From Aricia agestis (Eukaryota > Arthropoda > Insecta > Lepidoptera > Lycaenidae), in the NCBI RefSeq assembly GCF_905147365.1, contig NC_056410.1:4005501-4069500 (forward strand): a DNA stretch of 64,000 nucleotides, written 5' to 3'. Made by a program: the position numbers and the translations under genes. Shown one piece after another: positions 22,139 to 34,397 of this stretch. Below the pieces are notes generated by a model. The model made no database searches and was not told the DNA's origin. It worked only from the letters and a program-made list of their open reading frames with translations. Positions within the stretch are counted from its first letter, which is position 1. Every line of letters begins with the position of its first letter.

Positions 22139-23085
22139 TTATATCAATCAAATTATTAATTTGTTGTTTCCCTAATCCCTATTGAGATAACTATAGTTTC
22201 TTTGCGTTCGTCTGTCATGTGGACACGTCCTAAGTTTTGATCCTGACCCGTGCCGTGCTACAGATACAAAGATGAACTATTATTATCTTTACAATGTTCT
22301 TGACTTTACCCTTCGGCACAATACAAAGTAAACAATTGTGAAAAATCCAACACTTGTAACCCTACCTATTGTAATGTTGATCATCTCATCAATGGCGGAT
22401 CGACGTGGTTCGGTCGGGCTATCAATCAAATCTATCAATCCAAAGTTTATTGTCACATCACCACAAAATTGACTTGATATATTAAGCTAATAGCTATAAC
22501 AAATTACGTATTTCCGCTATCTGCCTATATTTAATTTCTCTGATAGTACATATTGCGAAATTATCACGAAAGCCCCTGCTGTTTTGATTAGGGACGACAT
22601 GAGATATATTTTGTGCTAGATAACTCTTCCGGGTAGCGGAGAAAAAAAAATGTTTCTAGCCGGGTCGTGATCTCAATTACGAGTATTAGTTTACACTTAA
22701 TAGTAATTTCGCTTATCACTCTCAATAAATAGGCCTGTGAACGGGTGAGTAACCATGTTTCTATTTATATTATAATTATATAAATAATAAGTAAATACTT
22801 TTTTATTCACTAGCTGCAAAACGGTTACTCGCCGGTTTGAAAATATTCAGAAGTAGATGGAGAAAACAAAGTACCTGATTAATCGGTTGGAAAGTTTGAC
22901 AATAGTAGATATAAAATAATAACGTGCTAAAATTTAGGAATGGAGAGGCGATTATTTTGTAAATCTATGATATTGTATAATGTATAGCCAGTAGGTACAC
23001 ACTGACCTACATTGTCTATGAACTGGCAATCATTAATTATACGTATTTGCTTCAATCGAGGGATATGGGTCAAATTTATAAGCAA
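22139..23085. other. Inferred gene B first intron, unannotated stretch
   Basis: No ORF, repeat or RNA recognised. Other plain stretches of this intron: 20727-21560, 24831-24984, 26749-27007, 30382-30868, 33434-34084 and 35170-37421. Confidence 0.5.
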
Positions 23086-23503
23086 CTAGCTGTCCCGACA
23101 AAATTGATTTTGCCATATTAATTATTTCTAGTATCAATATAAAAAGTAGATAAAAACCTATGTACATACACAAAATTTCATTAAAATCGGCTGAGCCGTT
23201 TTGGAGGAGTTCGCGCTGACGGCGACCATTGTTTGTGCGACGGGACGGGACGGGACGTTGCCATACTTATTTAGTCACTTTAATAAAATAATAACATGCT
23301 CGAAATACTTTATATGCAAAAAGCAAAGCAACGTTTGCCGGGACCATAAAGTTAATATTCCTAACGGAATTCCTTTCTCAGGCCTTAGACTATCTGTATA
23401 CAAAATTTCATTACAATCGGTTCGGTAGTTTTGGCGTGAAAGCGAGACAGACAGAGAGACAGACAGACAGAGATACTTTCGCATTTATAATATTAGTATA
23501 GAT
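23086..23503 (-). mobile_element. Helitron, composite
   Basis: CTAG at 23086-23089 with GCTGTCCCGACAAAATTG, then GACGGCGACCATTGTTTG, GGTTCGGTAGTTTTGGCGTG, a CAGACAGA run and GCATTTATAATATTAGTATA. It looks like two Helitron types joined near 23340. Confidence 0.6.
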
Positions 23504-23876
23504 TAAACAAAACAGTACTTTATGTGTGCAGTGACGTAACTTTAAACCTATCAATGATAATTGATAAATAGTTTATGGGTCAAGTTGTGTAATTAGGGGG
23601 CTAAATAAGCCTTAAAATTTGGCATAAAATATAAAGTTTAATTTAAAAAAATTAAATATTATGTGCACACTGCACAGCTGTTTTGATTTAAGGGGTACCA
23701 GGGCTTTTGCCATTTTTTGTTGACATGGCGGACGAAGTCGCGGGCAACAGCTAGGGCAACATCAGCTACTTTATATGGCAAAGACACGTTTGCCGGGACA
23801 GCCAGTATGATATAAAGCCATAAGTTCAATGAATTTAGTATTTAGTATTTTCCTGACGTAATACTATTCAAATCTA

Positions 23877-24436
23877 TACATCTATACATACATACATACA
23901 TATATACATACATACATATATACATACATACATATATATACATACATACATTCATATAAATAAAATTGGAGTGTCTGTTGTAATGGCTTTTTGTGAAAAA
24001 AATCTAGCGCATAAAACTGGTTCTTTTTTATTTTAAAAAGTTAGAGGAGGTTTTTATCTTAAATAAATTCTTTACTTGAATGCTCTAAGTCAAGTTTAGA
24101 AGTTATAACGATTTTCTTATGAAGTATAGGTCAGATTAGTATGAAGCCAGAGAAAAAGTTTTTTTTTTCAAAAGAGAAAAAAATATTTGAAAGGTTTCAA
24201 TTATTCTTTAAAAATACCGAAATAATTTTACACTTATTCGTTATCCTTAAGATTTTCTATACAGTATTGGCGTTTTTATCTACAACTTTAGGTTCATGAA
24301 AAGTGATCAGATCAACTACTTAACAAGATCCCATTTTCACTATTTGGGTAAGAAGGGGAAAATTTCTCTCTTTTTCGTTTTCTTTTTTTACTTATCACAT
24401 TTTGCTGACGCGGACGAAGTCGCGGGCAACGGCTAG
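23877..24436 (+). mobile_element. Helitron with (ATAC)n start and CGCGGACGAAGTCGCG end
   Basis: Starts CTATACATCTATACATACAT, then AAATAAAATTGGAGTGTCTG, AT-rich interior, and ends GACGCGGACGAAGTCGCGGG then CAACGGCTAG. A shorter relative is at 60741-61101. Confidence 0.65.
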
Positions 24437-24565
24437 TTATATTATATAATATCAAACCAGGTAAATGATCACACATGGTGACAAATCGCTACCAGGCTAT
24501 GTTTAGAATTAACCGTGATTAACATATTTGGGACCGTCGTCCCAAATAATTCCTTTATCATAATA

Positions 24566-24830
24566 TACAGGGTGTAACAAAAATAAGTGATAATACGTTA
24601 GGGTGTGTACGTGTTCCTTGTAGAGAGCTCACTGTGAAAGTAGCAGCGCTGAAAGACGAAAATTTTTTTTTCACTTTTGTATGGGGAAACTCGTGACGCT
24701 CGGGCCCTTGCCCATACAAAAGTGAAAAAAAAATTTGATCTTTCAGCGCTGCTACTTTCACAGTGAACTCTCTACAAGAAACACGTACACGCCTTAAAGT
24801 ATTATCACTTATTTTTGTTATACACTGTAT
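24566..24830. mobile_element. Foldback MITE (family F1)
   Basis: Ends TACAGGGTGTAACAAAAATA and TTTTTGTTATACACTGTA; one of the most intact copies. Confidence 0.8.
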
Positions 24831-24984
24831 TTGTATCGAGTTAAATTGTGTTGTTTTTATGATAATACTATTTTTGTAATAATGTTTTCTTAGTATTATT
24901 TATATTTTGTATTATCGTATCCAAATGACACAAGACTCAATTTACAATATTGATACTTTAAATTATTATAATTCATTCTTTAAA

Positions 24985-26395
24985 CACAGGCTGTACCGAA
25001 CCTCAACGCCAATCAGTTTGGCTTTCGGATAGGACGATCCACCATCGGGGCGGTAGATACGGCCCGGGGCGAAGTAGTTTTGGCAATATCCCTGGATATA
25101 TCTAATGCCTTCAACAGCTCCTTGCCCTGGGCAACGATAAAGGAAGGGCTCCGGTATCATAAGGTGCCCAAGTACCTGAGAAGAATACTAATTGGAGATT
25201 ATCTTTCGGTGCGATACATAGAGTACCCAACAAAAGAAGGCTGGAAAAGAATGGCAGTTGTGTGCGGTGTTCCACAGGGTTCTGCCGTAGGCCCTCACAT
25301 GTGGAACATCGGAATTCGGATACTACTGGGTGTTACGCGTCGCCAACCTACGAGGAGTAGTGCTGCTGTGTTATGACACACTAGTAATTTGTCTCGGAGG
25401 TCGCCTTGGAGAAATCTCAGGCGATCTGTTTTCATGGCCTACGAAACGCGCCACCGACGGGAGCTGCCGTAATCGTAGGCGGTACAAGTATTGAGGTCAG
25501 TCAGTCCATGACCTACTTGAGTCTAGGGCTGGATAGCTGTGGTGGACTTTTAAAAAACACTTCCGCCATTTAACGGCGAAAGTCTCCAAGGCCACCGGCG
25601 GACTGGCGGGCCTTTTCCCGAATCTGGGGGGATGTCGGCGCCTGTACATGGGAGTAATCCGCTCCATGTGCATGTACGGTGTGCCGATATGGGCCGAGCG
25701 ACTGACGACCTGGACCAAGAGGATCCTAACTGGGTTGCAACGGGCGATGGCAATAAGGCCGCGATAAGGGGATACCGCACCGTCTCTAAAATGCCGCGTG
25801 TGTCCTTGCCGGCAGTATCCCGTGGGATATTGAAGCCGAGTCACTAGCTGAAATATTTTGGCTATGCCAGGAAGAACGTGAGGAAGGACGGATCCCACCG
25901 CCAGACGAGATACGGCGATGGAGAAGAGAGGCACGGGCCGAGATTTAGACCTTTGGCTCGGTCGTCTGAGTGAGTCCCTAGTCAGCGTCGAGCTGCTAAG
26001 CGCGATTCGTCCCGTACTGAGGGAATGGGTGGACAGAGACATCGGTGCGTTGTCGTACCGTCTCACACAGGTACTGACCGGGCATGACTGCTTCGATCAG
26101 TATCCATGACATGGCCAGACGCGAGCAAAACACTGCCATCACTGCAGTGACGACCGGGATACGGCGCAACACACGTTGTTCAGGCAGGAGTCGGAGGCAC
26201 TCGATCCTTGGAGAAGGCCAGGCCAGACATGGTCACGACATCCCGCTTTAGCAGGGGAGCTCGGGGAGTCGGTATGGGGCTGCCGTCGCTCATGACATCA
26301 AGTCCCAGGCCACGATGCACTAGGTGTTCAAGTGCATCGTCGCGCAGTAATGTGGAATGGTGTATCCACGAGTTGAGCCTGAAGATGCAGGGGTA
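24985..26395 (+). pseudogene. Dead R1-type LINE fragment (reverse transcriptase and C-terminal part)
   Basis: Translated pieces in several frames match the C-terminal half of an R1-clade ORF2: NQFGFRIGRSTI, LDISNAFNSSLPW (RT domain A), GVPQGSAVGPHMWNIG (domain B), LCYDTLV where YADD is expected, LYMGVIRSMCMYGVPIWAE, and CHHCSDDRDTAQHT near the C-terminus. The catalytic YADD is reduced to YD, consistent with a 6-bp loss. There are frame changes after 25310 and near 25800, and no 5' half. Non-functional. Reading frames on the opposite strand here are shadows. Confidence 0.8.
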
Positions 26396-26547
26396 ACAAA
26401 AAATAATCATCAAAATCGGTTCATTAATGACGAAGATATCCGCGAACAAACATAATATAATTAGGCATTATAGGAGGAGGATTCTCAAATACGATACATT
26501 GGAGAATCCTGCTCCTGTTTTGAAGTCGGTTAAAAATATATTATTTA

Positions 26548-26748
26548 CTAGATTACGCCCGCAACTCTGTTGCGCCAAAAATCGTTTATCGCGTGGGAAT
26601 CGTACATTTTTCGGGATAAAAAGTTATCCTTTGTCCTTTCCCGGGAATCAAAGTATCTCCATAACAAATTTCAGCAAAATCGGTTCAGCGGTTTAGCCGT
26701 GAAGAGGTAATAGACAGACACACTTTCGCATTTATAATATTAGTATGG
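26548..26748 (-). mobile_element. Helitron, near-complete
   Basis: CTAG at 26548-26551, CCCGCAACTCTGTTGCGCC hairpin, TCGCGTGGGAATCGTACATT, CATTTATAATATTAGTATGG. Confidence 0.7.
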
Positions 26749-27007
26749 AAGTATGGATTAGTTTTGAATATTGCTACGTTCTTTTCGACTAAAGTTGCAT
26801 TGAAGCTGTGTATAAGTTGCGGTTACATCAAATGATTGGCCTCGCTCGAGCCTTGAAGTCATCTGCTCGTGACAGTACATTTACATGCAAAAGCTATAAA
26901 ACTTTATAAAATTGTGCAAGTTACTTAATGAGTGTATAAAAATATCAAGATCGAAGATAACTCGCTTGTTATGTGGAATTATTGAATGAACGTAGTACAC
27001 CAATTAT

Positions 27008-28064
27008 AGAAAACCGGACAAGTGCGTGTCGGGCCGTATAGGGTTCCGTAGTACCGCTAGTTTTTAAAAATGTTTGTATGGTCAATGAATGTACATTTAT
27101 AACGTGTTTTACACTAGTGAACAAAATCATCTTTTTTTTTTTTTATGAAATAAGGGGGCAAACGAGCAAACGGGTCACCTGATGGAAAGCAACTTCCGTC
27201 GCCCATGGACACTCGCAGCATCAGAAGAGCTGCAAGTGCGTTGCCGGCCTTTTAAGAGGGAATAGGGTAATAGGGGAGGGTAGGGAAGGGAAGGGAAAAG
27301 TTGAGGGTAGGGAAGGGAATAGGGTAGGGGTTAGGGGATTGGGCCTCCGGTAAACTCACTCACTCGGCGAAACACAGCGCAAGCGCTGTTTCACGCCGGT
27401 TTTCTGTGAGAACGTGGTATTTATCCGGTCGAGCCGGCCCATTCGTGCCGAAGCATGGCTCTCCCACGTATATGTTCATCTCAGTTACTTTCAAAGGTAT
27501 TTGAACGAAAAGTTCCTTTATACTTCGCCGAATACATTTTTTTTAGTTGATGGACTACCTATACCTCAATAACTTATGAAATCTTCATAGCCGCGATAGT
27601 TTTCCTTTAAAATTATACTCCCGTGAATTTTTTCACATGTCCAGAATCAACCGTTTAGCTGGTATAAGGGGGGGGGGGGATACTGGACTTTAACGATTTT
27701 TCTACTATAAAACTTTTTATTTCACAAACAGATCCCTAAATCGGAAAATGATCTATCGATACTTATAATATTTTTTTGAAACCTATCCAACGACACGCCA
27801 CACGATGGGGTGGACGCGAAAAAAAATTCATCCCCGCTTGAAGTAGGTATAGGAAAGCGCGGAAGGTACCATAAAAAAATATTTTTTTAAGATTTCATGT
27901 ACCATTTTGTCGGCATCATTAATATGTGCATTCATGTCAAATTACAGCTTTGTAGGTCCTATATAGTCTCTGAGCAAAACCGCGGACAGACGGACAGACG
28001 GGCAGACAGACCGACGGACAGACCGAAACTATAAGGGTTCCTTGTTGACTACGGAACTCTAAAA
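27008..28064 (+). mobile_element. Composite repeat with GGGTTCCGTA/TACGGAACTC ends
   Basis: Opens AAAACCGGACAAGTGCGTGT and AGGGTTCCGTAGTACCGC; closes with a CAGACGGACAGAC run and GTTGACTACGGAACTCTAAA, a common arthropod repeat. Interrupted by the S1 retroposon at 27131-27468. A G-run lies at 27668. Confidence 0.5.
27131..27468 (-). mobile_element. Retroposon S1, full-length
   Basis: Complete in reverse: poly-T, GGGGGCAAACGAGCAAACGG, CGTCGCCCATGGACACTCGC, GGGTAGGG tract, GGCTCTCCCACG head. Confidence 0.72.
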
Positions 28065-28299
28065 ACAGTAAGTATATTACTGATTTAAACAGTATTAGTA
28101 CCTGGATGACCGAGCTTTGCTCGGTATAGCAAACACTCATTGACTTCGTGTTACTTAATAAAACACGAATAAAGACATTTTCTTAAAATGATTCCTAGCT
28201 AGATCGATTTATCGCCCCCGAAACCCCCTATATACTAAATTTCATGAAAATCGTTGGAGCCGATTCCAAGATTCCAATTATATATATATATATATATAT

Positions 28300-28423
28300 A
28301 TTTGGATTGGATTTTCAATTGTGTTAGTCGCGCTAAAACTCGAAAACGGCTGAACGGATTGGACTGATTTTAGTCTTAAAATATTCGTAGAAGTGACACG
28401 AAGTTCACCGGGACAGCTAGTAA
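28300..28423 (+). mobile_element. Short Helitron ending ACCGGGACAGCTAG
   Basis: GGATTGGATTTTCAATTGTG, AAACGGCTGAACGGATTGGA and the CTAG end at 28420-28423. A related fragment (GACCGAGCTTTGCTCGGTAT) precedes it at 28108. Confidence 0.5.
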
Positions 28424-28618
28424 TAACAATAAAAATAAAATAAACGCCGCTATAACAACAATAGAAATAAAATAAAATTAATATTTAAGGAGGGCTCCCA
28501 ATTTGCATTAAAAAAACAATTTTTGTTCTATATCGGTACGGAAACCTTCATGCGCGAGTTTAATTTGCACTTAGCCGATTTTTTATTATGAGCATAATCT
28601 TGAGAGCTTATACAGCAT

Positions 28619-28815
28619 AAAGCTTCGGCCAAACCTACACAACCAAAGCGACTGCGAAGCGGGAACGTAGATTATATTCCCATTCTGCTGACGTGAACGA
28701 CCCGCGTTGTTGAATAGTACCGCCACAGTATTACAATATTATCCCTATGGAATATTGCAGTAATACTGTGATACCGCTTCGCAGTCGCTTTGGTCGCGTA
28801 GGTTTGACCGAAGCT
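28619..28815. mobile_element. MITE with AAGCTTCGGCCAAACCTAC inverted repeats
   Basis: Left AAGCTTCGGCCAAACCTACA.. pairs with right ..TAGGTTTGACCGAAGCTT; inner AAGCGACTGCGAAGC also pairs. Confidence 0.7.
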
Positions 28816-29429
28816 TAATACTTTAATAAACTATAGATTTACAAATTACGATACACATTTTTATAGCCGACGTTACGGCTCCGCCCGCGTAATAAGGAAT
28901 TATAATACATAATTTGATACCTTTTAGAGTATAAAGAGAAATCTATGTGATTTAAAGAGAAAACAATAAAGACTGACTGATTATAATAACATTTTCTTTA
29001 TTTTGCCCTCAAAATATGAGCCTTGTAAGGAAGTTACGGTTTCGGTTTCGGCCGAAATAGACACCGCTGCCGAAATTCGTTTTCGGTTTCGGTTTCGGTT
29101 TCGGTCGGACACTATAGGTAGGTACTTGTGAACGTTACGAGTGGTAATTTAAAATACTTAAAGCGATAATCGAAGTGACCCGGATCCAAAATATATCAAC
29201 CTAGCAATTGCTGTCGTGATCTCTATTACGTATTTATTATAAATGATAACTTCTGTCCACCTCTGCACCCGTGAAGAAGTAATACCAACTCACAAGCTTA
29301 AAGGAGGGGGGCCGGGGGGGTAAGCTTTCTTTAAGAAACTTTTTGCATCTCTTCTTCTATCATTTCTATCATCCCTGCTGGGCCTAGCATTCACCTGCGT
29401 TCCGCTTCCGCTCATAGGGTTGCTAACTT

Positions 29430-29585
<156 letters not shown>

Positions 29586-29632
29586 TAACAGATCCGAGAA
29601 ATCAAGACAACGGAGTCTTAGGCACATATAAT

Positions 29633-29947
29633 GGTCACAGCACACATATCAACTAGGAAAGGGATCGTCACCGTATCGCCTTCGCCTCGCCGTCAACCAG
29701 GCGTCAACCTAACGTATGCACGTATTAACAGAGCGTATCGTAGCGCCTGTACCTCAACTCGGCTACGGCTAGGCGACGCGACGCCTCGCTTACGGCTCCC
29801 CGACCGCTGTCCCCTTCCGAGGCGAGGCGATTACGTTACGGTTCCGCTTTGTGTGCGGTTGCAATAGGAAGTAAGGAGTTTCATACAAAACAAGCTCCAG
29901 GCGATACGGTGCCGATCTTTTTCCGAGTTGATATGTGTGCTGTGACC
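29633..29947. mobile_element. GC-rich MITE with GGTCACAGCACACATATCAACT ends
   Basis: The first about 22 bp (GGTCACAGCACACATATCAA..) are repeated inverted at the right end (..TTGATATGTGTGCTGTGACC); inner CACCGTATCGCCT pairs with AGGCGATACGGTG. No credible ORF. Confidence 0.7.
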
Positions 29948-29956
29948 GTATATCAA

Positions 29957-30381
29957 TAGTATAAACAGTCTGCTCTTGCGGGCTCCACACTTGCGGCCCG
30001 AAAGCCCGCGAAGGCCGCGAGCCGCGAGTGTGGAGGGTTTCGCGGCTTTCCCCGTCCGGTGTCGGTTTTTTGGCCCGCGACATTTTGATAAGCACACTAT
30101 GTCAGAGCAGCAGCAACAGTGCTTCAACGTCCATTTTACTCAAATGCGCGAATGTAAATGCAAAGATTGCGAGTGTAGAGGGCCGTATTCATCCGCGTCG
30201 TGTTCTTAGCGCGTAGCGCGTAGTCGCGGGCCAAAAAACCGACACCGGACGGGGTAAGCCGCAAAGTGCGAACGCGAAGCCGCGAAACCCTCCACACTCG
30301 CGGTTCACGGCCTACGCGGGCTTTCGCGCCGCGAGCGTGGAGCCCGCTTTAAGTATCAGCAGCAGACTATTTATACGGCCC
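29957..30381. mobile_element. GC-rich MITE with very long inverted repeats
   Basis: Arms of more than 100 bp: GCGGGCTCCACACTTGCGGC.., GTGTGGAGGGTTTCGCGGCT and CCGTCCGGTGTCGGTTTTTT on the left, with complements on the right (AAAAAACCGACACCGGACGG). Edges GTATAAACAGTCTGCT and AGCAGACTATTTATAC also pair. The centre (30098-30207) could read MSEQQQQCFNVHFTQ.. but that is probably chance. Confidence 0.7.
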
Positions 30382-30868
30382 TAAGTAATACCTTTTTTAC
30401 CCTTTGGGTATGGAACCCTAAAAACTATATTTAGATCTAACGAACTTCTCAAGTGAGACTGCTCGTCGCCGTTGCAACACGCGCAGCCGGTTCTCTTGTT
30501 TACCTTAATTTATATTGTGCTATTTAGACTTTAGTATAATTAATTGTAACTAATATTTATTCATAAACGATGTGTCAGATTAGTTTATTATGCATATTGC
30601 ATAAAGTATTTTTTAATGGACATGTTAGCTACCGATTCACAAAAATTATGCACCTCTAGACTCAAAACAGTGATTAAATTCGTGTCTATTATAGCATGTT
30701 ATTAAAATTATTGCATAAATAAACTGTAAGTATACTTGCAAATATAATATACCAAAGGAAAATTAATAAACAGATACACAGTGTGTTAGTGTAAACACCG
30801 TTATCCTCGAAACCATCAAATGAGCCCGTCAAAATGAACAACTTTTTCTATGAGAACAAAGCTGGGAA

Positions 30869-30937
30869 CTCAAAAAATCCGTCTTCATACCCGTACAAAT
30901 TGCCGATCCGGGCCATTTGTATGGGTATGAAGACGGA
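30869..30937. repeat. Hairpin with CCGTCTTCATACCC arms
   Basis: TCCGTCTTCATACCCGTACA is mirrored by TGTATGGGTATGAAGACGGA around a GCCGATCCGGGC centre. Confidence 0.65.
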
Positions 30938-31084
30938 GAGCATTCGCTTCTAATGTAACGTTAGTGACGTTACAGAGTCGAGTGTTACATCAGAGAGAGA
31001 GGAGAGCCGAGCATTACAATGCGCACCCTGTATTGATACAGTGTGTAATAGCTTGATACAACTTGTAATATCAATGCGCTGGAA

Positions 31085-31280
31085 TGCTCAAAGTCGAATG
31101 TTACATTACACGCGAACGCTCGTCAGTCAGGGAGGTAGTATTGTAATGTACCTAATGCTCAAAGACGAATCTAAAATGTTAAATTACACGTGAATGCTCG
31201 TCGATCAGGGAGGTAGTAATGTAATGCTCAAAGACGAATCTAAAATGTATTACACGTGAATGCTCGCGGTGAGGGAGCAC
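31085..31280 (+). repeat. Three tandem units of about 60-70 bp
   Basis: Each unit starts AATGCTCAAAG(A/T)CGAAT, continues with TTACACG(T/C)GAA(T/C)GCTCG and mostly GGGAGGTAGTA.TGTAATG. Units begin near 31085, 31153 and 31222; the last one diverges. Confidence 0.7.
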
Positions 31281-31709
31281 CATATTATCTGAGGCACGGC
31301 CGCGCCGCGCGCGACAATGCCCCAGCCAAGTATTTAAATGTAGTTGGGGACTACAACTGAGATACAATAAGTAAATGAACTACAAATGACGACTTTAATG
31401 TTATTTATAATATTTTATCATCACTTGTAAACGCAAAAAATAAAGATAGTTTAGTAATAAATAGAAAGTATTTTATAATAACTTTAATCGATAAAGTACT
31501 CAGGGCCTAATGTAGATTTAATTTCACAACATTCATTTATCGTGTCACCTGTGTCATTAGAAGCATTCATTTTAATTTAAATATTTAATAAACACGTGTA
31601 ACATAATAGATAGATATATTTAACCTCCTTTTTTGGAAGACGGTTAAAAATAGCCACATATTGTATTAGGGCGTAGCTATTAGTTTTATTAACAGCAATG
31701 CGCTAAAAT

Positions 31710-31767
31710 ATATAATTAGTAAAGTAATGTTAATACGTCAGTATTAACATTACTTTACTAATTATAT
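31710..31767. repeat. 58-bp hairpin, perfect 27-bp arms
   Basis: ATATAATTAGTAAAGTAATG.. pairs without mismatch around the loop GTCA. Confidence 0.75.
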
Positions 31768-31856
31768 CAAAGATAGTTTACACATCTCAATTCCTCGCAA
31801 GTTGGAAAACAGTTGTGGAGTTTTCCTCAATGATTCGATAAGCTATAAATGCTATA

Positions 31857-32061
31857 TCCATACTAATATTATAAATGCGAAAGTGTGTCTGTCTGTCTGT
31901 TACCTCTTCACGCTCAAACCGCTAAACCGATTTTGCTGAAATTTGGCATGGAGATACTTTGAGTCCCGGGAAAGGACATAGTATACTTTTTATCCCGAAA
32001 AATGTACGGTTCCCGCGCGTTAAACGAATTTTGGCGCAACAGAGTTGCGGGCATCATCTAG
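31857..32061 (+). mobile_element. Helitron, most complete copy
   Basis: Start TCCATACTAATATTATAAAT, GTCT repeats, ACCTCTTCACGCTCAAACCG, GGAGATACTTTGAGTCCCGG, GGTTCCCGCGCG, hairpin GCGCAACAGAGTTGCGGGC and CATCATCTAG|T. Serves as the reference copy for the window. Confidence 0.78.
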
Positions 32062-32207
32062 TTAGAAATACGTAACTGTACGATCTCTAAGCTATGCTAC
32101 AGGGTTTTTTATTACCAAAATCAATAGACAAAAATACACAAATAAATCGGTAAAATAGGAAAATAGTGAATAGGAAAAGGCCAAGCCACAATAATATATT
32201 AAGATTT

Positions 32208-32560
32208 AAGGTGACGCCATGATAATTTGGATGTAGCGATATCGATATTTCTCAGCAATGACCAAAGCTAAGAAATTAAAGTTAATTGTCAGTATTCATC
32301 ATGTTTTTGTCTTTGAATTACTCATAGCATAACACGATTGGTCAACTTTTATAACACAAAATAATCAATCAAAAAGACCTATGTAAAAAGGGATTCCTAT
32401 TTTGCCAACAGAGGAGAGTGATTTAAGCTTCCAAAATTTGTACAGACATAAATTGGTTCAAGCATACACTTTAATTTGTCCATAGCTTGGCCTCTTATAG
32501 AAAACAAGTAATCTAAAACATATCCAACACGGTTTTTTACTTTAACGCGGCGTCACCTTA
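32208..32560. mobile_element. MITE with AAGGTGACGCC inverted ends
   Basis: AAGGTGACGCCATGA at the left, GCGGCGTCACCTT at the right. Interior includes CTAAAACATATCCAACACGG, matched by the fragment at 52880-52935. Confidence 0.6.
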
Positions 32561-32867
32561 ACTAGCTAAAAGCCAGCTTCGTGAGGGCTCGCGTCGTTTT
32601 TCTGCGTGGGGCAGTTTTTTAATAGTAACCAAACCTTAAATAACCGAGATTTAACACGTCTACATAATATAAATAAAAATTGCTAAGTTAAAACACAAAT
32701 CAATAGGCCTTATAGTTTTTCCGTAAAGTGTACCACAAAAGTGCTCAGGTTGTCGGAGTATACAATGTAGGATTAATCTCAGATGTAGTTAGCAAAGTTG
32801 GGCTAACTCTAGTTAGAGCGTGTGCGATGTAGTAAGCAGCTTGGCTCAACTTTGATGTTTTTTTTAT

Positions 32868-33135
32868 AATATCTATGGGTGCTTCACACCACGTCAGTCT
32901 GGCCCCGTGGTTAGTTCCTGAAGGACTTATGTTACGGGTACCACACAATGGAAATATATTTAATACTTTTATACTATATATAATATATTTAAGATTTGTA
33001 TTATAATATGATACACATATTTAATACACATCCATGACCCAGGAACTTAGAAGACTTTTTGTTCCGTCGGCGGGATTCAAACCCGCAACCCCCGGCTTGA
33101 GCTACCAACAGCCCACCAACTGAGCTACAGAGGTC
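32868..33135 (-). mobile_element. tRNA-derived SINE
   Basis: In reverse the head reads GACCTCTGTAGCTCAGTTGG (A box) and GCGGGTTTGAATCCCGCCGA (B box), then GGAACAAAAAGTC, ATGTGTATTAAATA and an AT-rich body ending CACTGACGTGGTGTGAAGC-like. Related copies lie at 39222, 59635 and 62668. Confidence 0.72.
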
Positions 33136-33213
33136 GTCAGATTTTACTTGATAATATTTTTGTTCCTCAAAATCTTTTACGTATTTTGTAACATTATAAC
33201 GCATTGCTTCATA

Positions 33214-33433
33214 TCCATACTAATTACTAAGTAATATTACGAATGTGAAAGTGTGTTTAACTGTCTGTCTGTCACGCTTAAACCATAGATTACCATAGAC
33301 TTCGATGAAATTTGGTATGGAGATACTTTAAGTCCTGGGAAAGGACATAGGATACTTTTGATCCCGGTAAAATGTACGGGTTCGTGCGCGATTTACGAAT
33401 TTTGGCGCAACGGAGTTGCCGGCGTCATCTATA
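33214..33433 (+). mobile_element. Helitron, near-complete
   Basis: TCCATACTAATTACTAAGTA start (small insertion), AAATTTGGTATGGAGATACT, GCGCAACGGAGTTGCCGGCG, TCATCTATA end. Confidence 0.65.
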
Positions 33434-34084
33434 TTCTATGATATTATAATATTTATTTAAAAAAATTGTATTATAATAGTCACGTGTGACTTGTGACCTC
33501 TTTGTGAAATGCCAGCTAATTGTTTACAAAGAGAGAGCATTAGAGCATAGGCTAACATGTGAGTGAAGTAGATAGTACATAGTGTGTAGGTACGTTTTGT
33601 CGAAGGTTCATAGATTAGAACGCGGAAAACAAAGTATATGTATACTTATATTTAAAGAAGAAATGTTTTTGTAAATAATATGTTTTGGGTCTTTCGCTGG
33701 TTCACACCACAGATTTTCGAACCGCGGTTCCAAACAGCGAAGAATTGTTTTTGAATTACCCGATTCATACCGCGGTTCGAAACAGAGAAGTTTTTTTTTT
33801 TTAATTAGTGGATTCGAACCGCAGTGTAAATATTTCTATTATACATATTCCTTTAAGTACAGTATACCTATTCATTTAAGTACAGTAACATATTTAATTA
33901 AGAAATAAAAAATATTAATTTTAAGTCTTAAGACCAAACTAAAAATATGCGAGATGGGCGCTAAATATATTACCGAATTAAAAGAATAGGTAACATCATT
34001 AAAGAGATTATAAGCGGGTGAAATAACCATTGGCCATTGCCTGAAAAAACCAGGGTTTAAAGTTAACTTCATAATGAATTTTTT

Positions 34085-34360
34085 ACTCCTTACTTTGTTT
34101 TTTGCCTGACTGTGAAAATAGCATCGTTGAAAGAGTATCTTCTTTTCTAACTTTTGTATGGGCAAAGTCATGACGCCGGGCGGATTGCCCATACAAATCA
34201 CACAAAAAAGCTCTTTCAACGCTGCTACTGTCACAGTGAACTCTACATAATTATTAAGGGACACATGTGGAATGTGTATGTGTCCCTTATGTAGGTAACT
34301 AAACCCTAAAGTAGATATTATCATAATATTTTATCACTGTGTTTTGTTACATTCTGTATA
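34085..34360. mobile_element. Foldback MITE (family F1), diverged
   Basis: GACTGTGAAAATAGCATCG.. and ..GCTGCTACTGTCACAGTGAA arms, with right end GTTTTGTTACATTCTGTATA. The left terminus is lost. Confidence 0.65.
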
Positions 34361-34397
34361 ATGTGGGTGAAATAATACGTATAACTCTATTATGATA

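Noticed and set aside
25497..26066. 189-aa open frame on the minus strand
   Set aside because: Antisense shadow of the dead R1-type LINE, whose sense strand carries recognisable RT and CHHC motifs.
30098..30207. Small Cys-rich protein (MSEQQQQCF...)
   Set aside because: Sits between the arms of a MITE, with no splice or family support.
33055..33135. tRNA gene on the minus strand (also 59810-59885)
   Set aside because: Same head occurs several times joined to the same body; the anticodon region is expanded. These are SINE heads.
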